A stretch of 64,000 nucleotides of DNA from Tilletiopsis washingtonensis (GCF_003144115.1 NW_020312021.1:200980-264979); one strand, 5' to 3'; shown: positions 10,975 to 22,069, counted from the first letter of the stretch. The notes: generated by a model not told the origin, from the letters alone. A program made the numbers and translations.

Positions 10975-13817
10975 GGCGCGCCGGGGCCGGGTGGAGCGCA
11001 GACACCTATGCGCGCACACGCGAAGCAGCGAGAGGGACGCAGATGTGCGGCGTGCAAGGACGGAGGATGTGGGGAAGAAGAAGGCCGCGCCTCGGAGCCG
11101 GGAGCAACCAGCAGGAGATGGCGCTGCCGATCCGCTGCCGCCGCCGCGCCGAGCCGGCGCACCCCGCAACGCGACGCGGGGCGCTGCGCTGCAGGCCGCA
11201 GACGCTAACGATGAGGTTCCCCACGTCCGCCTTCTCCGATGTCTCCTTCGGCCGCAGCAGGTGCCTCCGCAAGCGCTCGGAATGCTACGTACGCTACTCG
11301 ACTTGCCTCGCTCAGCGGCTCGTGCCGAAGGCCGATGCGGGAAGGGAGCGCAGCGTTGCACGGGCATGCCATGGCCGTCTCGTGCTGCACGAGCGTGACA
11401 CGTGCCGCGCCATCGCTGCAGGGCTGTTCCTGCTTTCCCCGCGACGCTGGCAAGGCCGAGTCTCGGCTTCTGTGCTAGCGTCTCTTCCGACAGACACAGC
11501 TGCACAGATGCCGCAGAGAAGCCCTGCAGTCCAGCTGTGCTGCGGCTTGCGCACCAGCCGACGACACCCAGCCAGCGCCGGCAACGACGGCACGGACTGG
11601 CAAGGCTGCCGGCGGAAGGGGCCAGAGGCGGCGGCTCTGAGATCGACAGCCTCGTCAGCTCTTGAGCCCGTTTGCCGTCGAGTCGGCAGCCCACACTTCC
11701 GACGTCCGCAGAGTCCTTCTTTACGCTCCGTCGCTTGCACGATGGCCCTTGCAAGAGACTTGCGGCTGCGCCTTGGCGCCGCGCTCGGCTGCTCCCGACT
11801 TGCAGATCTTCGCTCATGCGTTGCGCTCCCGCAGTCGCGCCATCCCTCGAGCACAGCAGCAGGACGACTATGTCCCGCTGCAAGTGCGCAGGCACCGGGC
11901 TGCACAAGCAGGGATGCTGCGCAGCGCTGAAGGTGCGAAGACCGACGTCGCACTGGACCCACGCCGTCTCGCAAAGCCGGCCCGCTTGCCGTCGTCCCGG
12001 TGCGGCGGAAGCATTTCGCGCGGCAGCGTCTGCGCGCAGAGCCTCCGTCCGCTGTCAGCCGCTCGCGGCGCTGTCCCAGTCGTGCTTGCTGGCCGCCTTT
12101 GCGTGTACCTGGTAGCCCCAGCAGCGCTCGGCATGATGGATGCATCGCAGGTGTAGAGAGGCGAGTGGCAGGTCCGAGCCGGCGCACGGATCCGAGTCGA
12201 GAGCTTTCGGCAGCGCTGTGTCTTGCTCCCGCTCCGCTGCAATAGAATGGAGCCGGCAGGCCCACGGCGACGAGCTTGTGTCCGAGCCCACGCGCCAGCT
12301 CGTGCTCTCCCGTCGTCCTCGACGGGCTGCGATCTTACGCCGTCTCAAGGATGGAGCAGCGGGCAGGTCGGAGTTTGGCACGTGGCCAATCTTGATAGCC
12401 AGCCGCCCTGCTCCCACGCAACGTTGGGAGCCCGATGCCGCCGCGCCTTTGGCTGCCTTGCGCTTCTGTTGAGATGACGTTGCGTCTCTCGGCAATCTGT
12501 GCGCTGACGCTGTGACAGCACGCAGCGCTCAGGTGCAGCGACATCGGCACGGAGCCGCGCGGACCGGGATGCCGAGGCTGCTGCGCTTGCTCGGCATCGT
12601 AGAGAGCCGCACAACTTGAGAGGTGCCGCGCCGTGGCGCCGGAGGCAGCGCTGCCGGCCGCATCGGCAAAAGCGCCGCGGCGCTCGGCGCCAGCCTCGCT
12701 GCTTGCCTCCTTTCCGCGCCGCAAGAGTGCAGCGAGACGCAGCTCTGAGCACGAGGCACTGAGCCAAACTTCCGCGGCAGAGCAGGAGGGAAGGAAGCGG
12801 CTCGGCGCCACCAGCGGCCGAGCGGCGGCAGGATGCAGCAGCCGCGCCAGCACGCCGGCTGCCGCGCCGCGAACGTGCGTGTGGTGCTCTGCGCCGGAGA
12901 TGCGACGTCGCGAGCGTCACGCCGCGTCCGCTTGCGACGAGGTGCGGCGTCGGGCGTGCCTGCCTCTGCCGGCCATCTCAATCGGCAGCGGAACAGGCAG
13001 ATGCTCCGCATGATGCATGAGGGCAGGCCGGAGGGGGCGCATGCGGCCGAAGGAGAGAGCGATTGCAGCGGCAGACGGCAGCGCTCCCATGCGGTACCGT
13101 GCCGTCGGCACGGGCGCCGGCGCACCGAGCGCCGCTCTGCCGCTCTGCCGCTGTCAGCCGCCCACCTCCGCGCTGCATCTGCGGCGCCGCGATCTGCGTC
13201 GCAGGGGAGCAGCGCCGGCAGCGGCGCAACGGGGCTCCGTGTGCTCGCAGCAGATGCAGCGACGCAGGCAGTCCGGCACGGGTCAAAGGCAGAGAGAGCG
13301 CTGCACTCGTGAACACTCTCTGATTGCGCTCGGAGCCTCTGCCTGCGGCTGTTTGCGCCGAAGTGTGCTGGCGCGCCAGGCAAGAATAGAGTGGGAGCCA
13401 AGTCGAGGCGAGGAGCCGTGTCCGCCCGCCGCTGCGGCGTCACTGCGCCGGCATGATGCCGACGCTGCACCCCAGGACTCGCGGCCGGCACTCTACTCAG
13501 ACGCTGCGGTCCCGGCGTCAGGTACAGGGCGCTGCGAGCGTCAGAGTGAGGGTGCAGGGGCAGCCAGACAGAGCTCGCCGCAGCGGGAGCAGCACCAGAG
13601 CAAGGCCGCTGCGCCGGCATCCACACGACACGGAGGCGGAGGCTGCGCCGCATCCGCCCGAGCCGCCGCTGGGCCGTACATAAGGCCTGCTGCCTCCGTC
13701 GCAGCTCTCATCAGCCCCCTCATCCTCTCAAGTGCTCCTCCGACTCACTCTGTCCCCCAGGCCCGCAAGGCAGACGGACTCCACCACCCGCTCCTCTACT
13801 CCCATCCACGGACCACG
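10975..13817. other. Long divergent spacer, no gene seen
   Basis: 2.8 kb between the start codons of the Zn2Cys6 gene (-) and chitin deacetylase (+). Several long open frames exist on both strands, but they are low-complexity Arg/Ala/Ser/Cys runs without domains and overlap one another. The stretch probably holds long promoter regions and possibly non-coding RNA; I cannot show either. Confidence 0.5.
13677..13684 (+). promoter_or_regulatory. TATA-like box upstream of chitin deacetylase
   Basis: TACATAAG lies about 134 bases before the start codon at 13818, followed by pyrimidine-rich DNA that could hold the transcription start. Spacing fits a core promoter; the match to TATAWAAR is imperfect. 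Confidence 0.3.
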
Positions 13818-15259
13818 ATGCATCTCTCTACCCTCCTCCCGCTCCTTCTCCTGCCGCTGGCCTCCGCCATGCCGGTGTACCAGGCCTCCGGCTCGCACCC
13901 CGTGCAGCGCCGCGCGCCCGCCGGCCGCCAGTACCCCGCCATCAACCAGACGCCGCCGAGCAGCATGACGCCCGCCTCCTGGACGGCCGCGTACGAGGCC
14001 GCCAAGGCGCGCGGCGCCATTCCCGGCTACCCCGTCGCGGCGCCCGGCGGCACGGGGCAGTACCCGCAGGGCACCAACGTCGGCCAGGTCTGCTCCTGGA
14101 CAGCGACCAAGTGCTTCGGCCACGACGACATCTACGAGGCGCCCGCCAACGAGTGGGCCGTCTCGTTCGACGACGGACCGACGCAGCAGAGCGAGGGCCT
14201 GTACCGCTTCCTCGCCAGCCAGAACCAGACGTCCACCTCGTTCATGTGAGCATCGGCCATGAGTTTTTCCCTTGCAGCACATCTGACGCATCGCTGCAGG
14301 ATCGGCTCGCAGGTGCTGGATTTCCCCAACGCGCTGCAGGTCGCCAAGCAGAGCAACATCCAGATGGCGCTGCACACTTGGTCGCACACGCCGCTGTGCG
14401 GCCTCACCGACGAGCAGATCGTCGCCGAGCTCGGCTGGAACATGCAGGTGCGTCGCTGCCCTGCTGCTTGCCTTCACGTCACACCATACTCATATTCTCC
14501 ACCAGATCGTCATGGACGAGACGGGTCTGCTGCCCGCGCTCTACCGTCCGCCGCAGGGCGACGTCGACGACCGCGTCCGCGCCATCGCCCGCGAGGTCTT
14601 CGGCCTGCGCGCCGTCATGTGGGGTGAGTGCAAGCGCAGCATGCATCGTGTAGCGCCTTCGCTGACCTGTCGCGCCAGCCTACGACAGCAACGACTGGTG
14701 CCTCAACGGCCAGGGCGGATCGGCATGCCCCGGCCAGGTGCCCGGGCAGGACAAGCAGAGCGTCGTCGACTACATCTATCAGACGATCTACAAGAAGGAC
14801 CGCAGCCAGGGCGTCATCATCCTCGAGCACGAGCTCACCACGGACTCGGTCGGCATCTTCGAGTCGTACTACCCCACGCTCAAGACGGCCGGCTGGCAGC
14901 CGCACTGCATCGCCGAGCTCTCCAACGTCGACGAGGACTGGTACAGCAACGCGGACAACAACAACGCCGAGGCCGACGCACGCACCGACGTGCTGCCCGT
15001 GCCGGAGAGCAGCACGACGTCGAGCAGCGCCACGAGCACCGGTGCCGCCAGCTCGGGCGCTGCGTCCAGCGCTGGCTCGTCGACGAGCTCCGCCTCGCAC
15101 TCGTCGAGCAGCAGTGCCCGCGCAAGCTCTACGTCCAGCAGCAGCATCGCGCGTGCCTCGGCCTTGACTGGCGCATCGAACGGCAGCGCCGGCCTCGCCA
15201 AGTCGCTGCGCTCTGCCGCACTGCTCCTCGGTGCCGGTGCCGTCTGCCTGCTCCTCTGA
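13818..15259 (+). CDS. Chitin deacetylase (CE4), GPI-anchored
   Basis: Four exons: 13818-14245, 14300-14447, 14506-14623, 14679-15259; 424 residues. It removes acetyl groups from cell-wall chitin to give chitosan, outside the cell. Seen: signal peptide MHLSTLLPLLLLPLASA; NodB domain with the metal and catalytic motifs SFDDGPT, HTWSH, RPPQG, WAYDSNDW and ILEHEL in the right order, so all five CE4 motifs are intact; then a Ser/Ala/Thr-rich stalk (from about 15000) and a hydrophobic end ALLLGAGAVCLLL, which fits a GPI signal. Intron positions fall between motifs. It looks like an active, wall-bound enzyme of the basidiomycete CDA type. Confidence 0.95.
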
Positions 15260-15642
15260 TCGTCGCCCGGACCCGCCTTCCACATCGTCACCACACAGAC
15301 CTCTGCTCCGGCCAGCTCGCTTCATCTTCTACCCCGCATACACTGCCGCCCTTAGACATCATACCAGGCCCCGCTCACCCACACACCCGCTCGCCAGCAA
15401 TCACGATGCAGCTTGAGCCACCTGTTGCCTGTGCCTGAGCGAGATGGCGGTGAGGAGAGGGACGAGCTCCGTGCCGCGAGCGTGGGAGCGGCATCGCGTG
15501 CTTACGTCCGCACGTGGCGCGCGCAGCCTGAGCACGCCCCGCCTCCACCTCACGCCACTCCTTCCCCTACCACCACCACCGCTCGCCCACCCTGTCCCTG
15601 CGTCTCTCACCCACGCAGGTCCTCCTTCTCGCCCTCACGCTT
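15260..15642. other. Spacer between chitin deacetylase and MsrA
   Basis: 383 bases holding the 3' end of chitin deacetylase and the promoter and leader of MsrA. The part from about 15540 to 15640 is strongly pyrimidine-rich (runs of CCACC and CTTCC), a common look for fungal leaders. No gene seen. Confidence 0.5.
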
Positions 15643-16589
15643 ATGCTCGCACGTCTCTTTGCCTCGCTCCGCTCTTCCGCACCCAGCGCTCCGCTGCTCC
15701 CGCCTACCCAGCCCACCACCTCGTTCGCACAGCAGGCGCGCAGCATGGCCTCGTCGGCGTCCGACAAGCCGCAGTTCGGCACGTTTGCCAACGGCTGCTT
15801 CTGGGGCACCGAGCAGTGAGTGGTGTGAGCGCGCGGTGGCTTGTGCCATGCTGACGCACCTCACAGCATCTTCGTGAGCCGCCCTCCACGCCCGCGCACA
15901 AAGACCGCCACACTGACGCCTCGCACAGCGCGAGCACTACGCCGGCGGCAAGGGTCTGCTCGACGCCAAGGTCGGCTTCATCGGCGGCAAGGAGTCGTCG
16001 AAGAACCCCTCGTACGAGGAGGTGTGCACGGGTCGCACAGGCCACGCCGAGGCGGCGCAGGTCAAGTTCGACCCGAGCAAGGTGTCCTACGCCGAGCTCG
16101 TCGAGTTCTTCTACCGCACCCACGACCCCACCCAGCTCAACGCCCAGGGCAACGACCGCGGCACGCAGTACCGTAGCGCCATCTTTGCCCACGACGCAGA
16201 GCAGCTCGAGACCGCAAAGAAGGTCACGGCCGAGGTGCAGGAGAAGCACTTTACGCCCAAGGGCAAGAAGATCGTGACGCAGATCGAGCAGCGCGAGGCG
16301 GGCGACTTCTTTGAGGCAGACTCGTACCACCAGGAGTACCTGTACAAGGTGAGCAGGCCGTGCTGCCGCGATGAAGTTGCCCTTGCTGACTTCGTGTTCC
16401 GCGCAGCACCCGAGTGAGCATCTCAGGGTGTCGTGGCTCGGGGCAACGCTGACCTCCACCTGCAGACGGCTACCAGTGCGCCAACCACCGGCTTTGTGAG
16501 TTCGCGCAGGCAGGGCGCGGCAGACCAATGCCCGATGCTAGTCCTCTGAGCCACTCTGACACTCCATGTCTTGCTTTGCAGGGTGGTGA
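15643..16589 (+). CDS. Peptide methionine-S-sulfoxide reductase (MsrA)
   Basis: Six exons: 15643-15815, 15867-15873, 15929-16348, 16407-16413, 16466-16495, 16582-16589; about 214 residues from the first ATG. MsrA reduces methionine-S-sulfoxide in oxidised proteins. Seen: catalytic Cys in NGCFWGTE, the joined motif TEHIFREHY, VGFIGG, GHAEAAQVKFDP, RGTQYRS and the resolving Cys in HPNGYQCANHR, ending LWW. Three exons are microexons of 7, 7 and 8 bases: one gives HIF, one gives HP plus a base of N, the last gives WW and stop. Each is flanked by GT and AG, and only this path rebuilds the family sequence. The first ATG adds a basic, hydroxylated leader (MLARLFASLRSSAPSAPLL) that may send it to mitochondria; the ATG at 15745 would give a cytosolic form. 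Confidence 0.93.
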
Positions 16590-16898
16590 TCTGCCCCCAC
16601 TCGTCTCTGCACCTTGACTCCGGACGAATGCATCTCTGCCGCACCCTCAGAGGCGTGACTTGTGATCGCTCCTCTACAGATGACGCTGGTAATCGTATGT
16701 ATCATTCGCTCGTGGTGGAGACTGGAGGCGAGGGGGAGTCGTTTATGTACAGCTGCGAGCGGAGTGCGGACGGAGACTGGAGGCGGAAGAGGTCTTGAGG
16801 AGGCGGGAAAGTCCGGAAGAGAGAGAGGTGGTTCGGCGGAGCCGGGCGTCGATGCGAGCACACCGCTCGTGCGACCCGCAAGCGGGCGCGACGGGCGC
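16590..16898. other. Convergent 3' spacer
   Basis: About 310 bases between the MsrA stop and the WW-protein stop on the other strand. It should hold both 3' untranslated regions. Nothing else seen. Confidence 0.45.
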
Positions 16899-17991
16899 TT
16901 ACTCGCCGCCGCCACCGTCATCGCCGCCGGCATCCATGCCGTCCTGGTAGCCGTCGCCGTAGTCGTTGTCGCCCATGGCGTTGCCGAGCAGCATGCCGCC
17001 CATCACTGCGAGGCGGAGGACATCAGCGCCTGAAGACAAGAAGTGAAGGGACAAGGCGCTACTCACAGCCCATACCGGCACCGGCCATGAGCGGCACTGA
17101 GGGAGGGAGGGAGCGCAAATCGTCAGCTCACGTTCAGAGGCGACGAACGACGCTACTCACTGCCCATGCCGCCGCCGCCGCCGCCCATGCGCCGTCCGCC
17201 ACCGCCGCCAAACATGCCGCCGCCGCCCATGCGACTCTGCTGCATCATGGGCTGCTGGCCGTACATCGGCTGGCCATAGCCCATCTGCGGCTGTCCGTAG
17301 CCCATCTGCGGCTGGCCATAGCCCATCTGAGGTTGTCCGTAGCCCTGCTGCGGGTAGCCGCCGTCGCCGCGCATGTCACCGCCAGGCGGCGGTGCGTTGG
17401 GAGCGGCGTAGGAGGAGGAGGAAGGCTGCGCCGCGCCGGGCTCATCCAGCGGGTGCACCCAGATCGAGCGAGGCGGCGTCTCGCGCGTGTTGACGAAGAA
17501 GTTGCGCTTGTAGCTGAGAGGTGGCGAGCGTCAGCGCCGAGCGCGAGGAGCAGGCAGACAGGCGAATGAAGCACGATGCGGCAGCGCAGCCAACTCTCGC
17601 CACACATCGCTCTCACGAGTAGCAGCAGCGAGGCTCGTGGCGCCGCCTTGCTCTCGCTGCCACACTCTTGGCGCGCATCATGCCGCGCCACTCACTTGCT
17701 GTCCCACTGCTTGACCCAGCCGTCGGGCAGCGGCCGGTCGTCGCCCTCTGCGCCCTTCTCTCCCTTCTCGCCCGTGGGCGCAGCAGATGCGCTGGCCGGC
17801 TGGGGCGATGCCGGATATCCGCCACCAGGTGCGCCGCCGGCGTACGGGTTGTGGCCGTAGCCCTGCTGCTGCTGGCCATAGCCGTGCTGCGGGTAGCCCT
17901 GCTGTCCGCCGTAGCCCTGCTGCTGGCCCGGGCGGCCGCCGGCGCCGCCGACGGACTGTGCCTTTGCGGCGAGCTTGTCGAGGAAGCCCAT
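16899..17991 (-). CDS. WW-domain, Gly/Gln/Tyr-rich protein (WWM1-like)
   Basis: Four exons: 17991-17696, 17513-17161, 17096-17067, 17005-16899; about 261 residues. Start MGFLDKLAAKAQSVGG is a short amphipathic helix. A Gly-Tyr-Gln region follows, then one WW domain (about 84-117) from LPDGWVKQW across intron 1 to SIWVHPLDE, so both Trp are present. WW domains bind Pro-rich partners. Then come three tandem copies of a seven-residue unit GYGQPQM (about 17262-17345) and a Gly/Met-rich part, and the end has a glycine-zipper-like MGGMLLGNAMGD and an acidic tail. The last acceptor is uncertain: CTCGCAG (used here) or CTTCAG about 23 bases earlier, both in frame. The layout resembles yeast WWM1, a metacaspase-interacting protein, but I cannot confirm orthology. 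Confidence 0.8.
17262..17345 (-). repeat. 21-base tandem repeat coding GYGQPQM
   Basis: Three near-identical 21-base units, plus partial flanking copies, inside exon 2 of the WW-domain gene. They encode a repeated Gly-Tyr-Gly-Gln-Pro-Gln-Met unit. Confidence 0.8.
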
Positions 17992-18462
17992 GGTGTGTGT
18001 GGATGTGTGGATGTGGTGGGCGGAAAGGTGGATGCAAGCTCGTGGCAAGGCGAGGATGCGGGGCGCAAGGCGCAGCAAGACGTGGCCCGACGCAGCGCGC
18101 GCACGCCGCGAGTCTTGGCATGGATGCTCGCCCGTGCGCGCTCTTGCTCCTCTGCTGCCGGCGCCGCGCCGAGCGGTCGGGCTGTGCCACGCTTCACGCT
18201 CCGCCGCGAGGACGTCATCGGGGCGCGGGCACGCGCGGCAGCAGCCGTGCTCACATGGTGCCCTCAGCCGCACGCTGTGCAGCAAGCAGCCCTGTCCACG
18301 CGGCCGCTGAGCAGGCTCATGTGCGTGGAACGCAGTCCGGCGAGATGCCAGGCAAACACGACTGTCCCAGAGGGGACAAGCCGGCGCTCGGTCGGAGCGG
18401 GAGCGGTGCCTTTGTTACGCACCGTTGATGTACGCAAATGCGGCCGCCTCAGCGAATTCGAG
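17992..18462. other. Spacer upstream of WW gene and tRNA
   Basis: 470 bases with the promoter side of the WW-domain gene (-) and the region before tRNA-Pro (+). No gene or clear motif seen. Confidence 0.45.
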
Positions 18463-18555
18463 GGCCGCATAGTGTAGTGGCCAACACGCTCACTTTGGGT
18501 CAAGCAATGCTGCGCCACATGTGAGAGGTCCCGAGTTCGAACCCCGGTGTAGCCC
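18463..18555 (+). tRNA. tRNA-Pro (anticodon UGG) with 20-base intron
   Basis: The cloverleaf is: acceptor 18463-18469 with 18548-18554, D stem GTGT/ACAC, anticodon stem CTCAC/GTGAG, T loop TTCGAAC, discriminator C at 18555. Anticodon TGG is at 18496-18498. A 20-base intron sits after position 37 (18500-18519), the canonical place, and contains CCA, which can pair with the anticodon as in other eukaryotic tRNA introns. The internal promoter is visible (A box around TAGTGTAGTGG, B box GAGTTCGAACC). Two stem pairs are off: C4-A69 in the acceptor stem and A52-C62 in the T stem. Discriminator C73 fits fungal tRNA-Pro. It is probably functional, though the mismatches leave room for a weakened copy. 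Confidence 0.88.
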
Positions 18556-18558
18556 GCC

Positions 18559-18563
18559 TTTTT
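18559..18563 (+). terminator. RNA polymerase III T-run terminator
   Basis: Five T bases directly follow the tRNA-Pro 3' end, the usual RNA polymerase III stop. A second T run lies a little further on (near 18582). Confidence 0.7.
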
Positions 18564-19008
18564 GCTCGGGCTGCCGCAGCCTTTTGCACCCCATCTTACC
18601 CCCCACCGGGATCCTTTTGCGGCCCCCCTTGAGGGCTGAGATGCTGTGATTTATTGTGCGGAATGCGAAGGCGGCGTTGCTCCGTGCTGCTCGCGTAGCG
18701 GCTCCGGGCCCACCACGCGCCGCGCGTCATGTGGGCCCTCCTGATGTACACGCGCCGCATGCTTTCGCCGAGCTTCACCTCCAAGCCAAACCTCTAGCGT
18801 CTGTCACACTCGAGCGTGGTGCGAACGATGGTGGTATTGCGGCGCGTGCGGCGCGCGAATGTGTGGGCGGCGCGGTGTGGGCGCGCGCCAGTCTAGGGTT
18901 GATGCTGAGAAGGGGGCGGGGGCAGTACTGTCCGCGGAGCAGGTGACAGTGACAGGAGCAGAGCGGCGTGAGAGAGCACGAGAGCAGGGTGGGCCGAGGA
19001 GAGAGTGC
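18564..19008. other. Spacer between tRNA-Pro and Pumilio 3' end
   Basis: About 445 bases with no gene seen; it includes the 3' untranslated region of the Pumilio gene (-). Confidence 0.45.
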
Positions 19009-22000
19009 TTATGCTGTGACGGTCGGCGACGAGGCCGGCGCCTGAGCGGAAGGTCCGACTGTCGACGGCGCACTGGCTGACGGTGCAGCACTGGCGCCGC
19101 TCGCAGACGGCCGCGGCGGCCTCGAGTGCGCAGCATTCTCGTCCGGCCCGAGCAGCTTCTCGATCGCTGCGAGGTGCTTCGCATAGCGACGCATGCTTGC
19201 GAGGTGCGGGCGCACGGCGGCAACGAGACGTGCGCGCTGCTCGGGCTCGGCCGTCTCGAGGGCGCGCTGCAGCACGTAGTTGGCAAACTGATCGCGCATC
19301 ATGAGTACCGCGGCGGGCATCGGCGCGACGATGTTCGTCGACGCCGGAGCCGTATGCGCATCCGGGACGACCAGCATCTCCTCGATGAGCTCGTGCCGCT
19401 GCGCCGGCGATGCCCTGCGGAAGATCTCCTCGACGACGTTGCTGGCGAACTTGTGCCGCGAGAGCGCGAGCAGCTGGCCCTTGGCCGACTCGATCACTGC
19501 GTCGCGGTCGGCGGGCGCGCCGCGCTGCAGCGTCCACTGGATCACGTAGTTGCCGTACTGGTCCTGCATGAGCTGCTGCGTGTGCTGCTGCAGCTCGAGC
19601 ATCAGCGGTCGTGCCTGGCTCTCGGCGCAGTGCTCAAAGATGCGCTGCAGCACGCGGCACGAGTAGCAGTGCGCCGCCAGCTGCGGGACGTGGCCGCGGA
19701 ACGCCGCCGGCACAAAGTCAATCTGCGCGGCGTCGGGGATGCGCTCCAGGATCTTCTGCACGACGTGGTTGGCGTTCTGGTCCTTGACGCACTGCAGCAC
19801 GTGCTCGCGCAGCTCGTCGGCCAGCGCCAGCTGCTCCTCGGGCAGCGCGTGGTCGAGCGCCTTTTGCACGACGCGGCAGCCATACGTGCCGAGCGAGAGC
19901 TCGAGGACGTGGCCCGACATCTCCTTGACGAGCGTGGAACGCTGCGCCACGGTGCCGTGCTCAAGGAGCTTCTGGATCACGTAGTTGCCAAAGACGTCGC
20001 TCATCAGCGTGCGCGCCGCCGGCAGCAGCTCGTCGAAGACGGCGTCGCGCTCCTCGCGCGTCGCCACATCCAGACGCTCTTGCGTGAAGCGCGAGCCGTG
20101 CTGGTCGCCGCTGAACTCGACGACGGCGCCGCGGATGTCCTTGAGCTCGAAGCGGCGGCCCTTGGACGCCTTGGAACGGAACTCCTCGAGCAGCGCAGAG
20201 CGTGCCGGCGTTGCGGCGCCAGACGCACTGCCCGAGATGGAGCCGGAGACCGACGGCGACGACGAGTGCCGCCCGCCCTGGTAGAAGCCGTTGCCCGAGG
20301 AAGGCGCGCGGTACTGCTGTGGATACGACATCGACGAGTGCGAGTGGTGCGACGCCGACGAGGGCGTGCGTGAATGCATCGAGCCCGGCGGGCCGTACGG
20401 CAGAAAGGGCATCGAGCCGTCTGGCGCGGCGGGGAAGCCCATGCCGAGCGGTGCACCCTGTGGCACAGGCATGCCTGCATTTGGGTACGCGAGTCCGCCG
20501 CTGGGCAGCATCATGCCACCGGGACCCGTGGGCACTCGACGGTGGCCACCGCCTGAACGATTCGGCGTGCCAGCATAGCCACCTCGCAGAGGCATCTGGC
20601 CCACACGCGGCGAGGCAGCAACCGAGTAAGGCCTGCCTCCGTCGCCGCCGCCGTACGGGCCACCCGCGCCGTCACGCATGTGCTGCTGCTGCCGCTGTGG
20701 AAGAGTCAGCATTTGCGACAACGACGCGCTGCCAAGGCGAACTCACGTTGCCGTCGTCCATGGGCATCTGCGAGACGAGCGGACTTGGCGGCGGGTGGTA
20801 CCCGTGCGACGGGCCGGCCTGTGCCGGGTACCACGCGCCCATGTTGGGGTTGAGGCCCATCTGGCCCATGTGCGCCGGCGCCTGCTGTGGATAGTGCAGC
20901 GGCTGCAGCGGCTGCGCGTACGTGTACGGCGATGCCAGCGGCGGCTGGCCTTGTGCCGCGCCGGGCTGGTACGCATACATGAGCATCTGCTCCTGCTGGC
21001 GTGCGTAGTGCTGGCCGGCGCCGTCGGAGCCCGGAGCAAAGTGCGGCCGCGCCTGCTGCGGCACATGCTGCGGCGTCGGCGGTGCCATGGGCGCATACGG
21101 GTCCGGCGTCGTGCGGTAGCTCTCGAACGCGGCAAGGTCCATCTGGCTGTGCGGGTACGTGGCATACACGCTGCTCTCCGGGCTGCTGCCGCTGCCGTTG
21201 GCGCTCATTGCCGAGCCGGAGCCGGAGCTGGCGGCGAGGAAGGGCGCTGTCTGGAGCAGGTCAGGCCGCTGCGCTTGCGGTGCGACCGAGACGTGCGGCG
21301 TGCTGTCGTCGAGTGACGCATCGTCCGAGCCCGGTGCTGCATCGGCAGTGGAGGCCGCGTCGGCACTCTGCTGCGTGCGGAGGTGCTGCGCGGGATCGAG
21401 CGTCGTTGACCGCAGCGGCTTGCGTGGATTCCGGCCGGCAGACGTGCTTCGAGCACCGCCAGAGTCCGGCAGTGCTGCCGTCGCAGGCTGCTCCATCGTA
21501 CCGATGCGCACGCCCTGGGACGCACTTGTTGCAGAGAGGAGCCCATGGGCAGCTGCTTCCGCTGCGCGTGCTCGAGCCTAAGCAGGAAGGTCAGCCATGT
21601 GCAGGGCGGGAAATGCCGTACGCTGACTCACACCATCGTCGTCGTGACCATCACGCACCCAGCCGGGCAGCATCGTCGTCGCCCGAGCTGGCGCAGCGCC
21701 GCGGCTGCTCGGCACAGGCGCATCCTCGTCTGGCCACGCCTCGTCCTCCTCGGGCTCGTCCACCAGTGCCGGAGCGGGCTGGCTCATCGTCTGCGTCCGC
21801 CGAGGTGCACGTCCGGCGCCAGCGCTGACGGCGGGCGTCGCGCCTTCACTCGCCTCGGCCAGCGCGGCGCCCGCCGACGTGCCGCTGGAGCTGAGGCTGC
21901 GTGCCGTCGAGGGCCGCGCGGCGGCGCTGCTGCTCGACTCGGCGAGGCTGAGCGCGCCGAGGGCACGCTGAGCCTGCTCGTGCGGCGCATCGCCATCGGA

Positions 22001-22069
22001 CGACGCCGAGCGAGGCATGCTTGTGGCGGTGCTGCTCGCGCCCTGGCCGGCGGCGTGCTCGCGAGACAT
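19009..22069 (-). CDS. Pumilio/PUF RNA-binding protein
   Basis: Three exons: 22069-21632, 21577-20747, 20694-19009; 984 residues. PUF proteins bind 3' untranslated regions and repress or localise messages. The first ~600 residues are low-complexity (Ser/Ala, then Gln/Pro/Tyr-rich, then Gly-rich). The C-terminal homology domain has eight repeats, and I can read each RNA-contact tripeptide: R1 GSRFTQ, R2 NYVIQK, R3 CRVVQK, R4 NHVVQK, R5 CRVLQR, R6 NYVIQW, R7 SNVVEE, R8 NYVLQR. By the known PUF code this predicts a UGUAUAUA site, matching the classic Pumilio element UGUANAUA. Repeats 7 and 8 are separated by a longer insert (VVPDAHTAPASTNIVAPMP). The tail is Ser/Ala/Pro-rich. All introns are phase 0 and fall in the disordered part. 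Confidence 0.95.

Noticed and set aside
12529-13653. 374-codon open frame on - in the long spacer before chitin deacetylase
   Set aside because: Low-complexity Arg/Ala/Ser/Cys sequence, overlapping other frames, with no recognisable domain or introns.
19126-20373. 415-codon open frame on + opposite the Pumilio repeats
   Set aside because: Antisense shadow; periodicity comes from the PUF repeats on the other strand.
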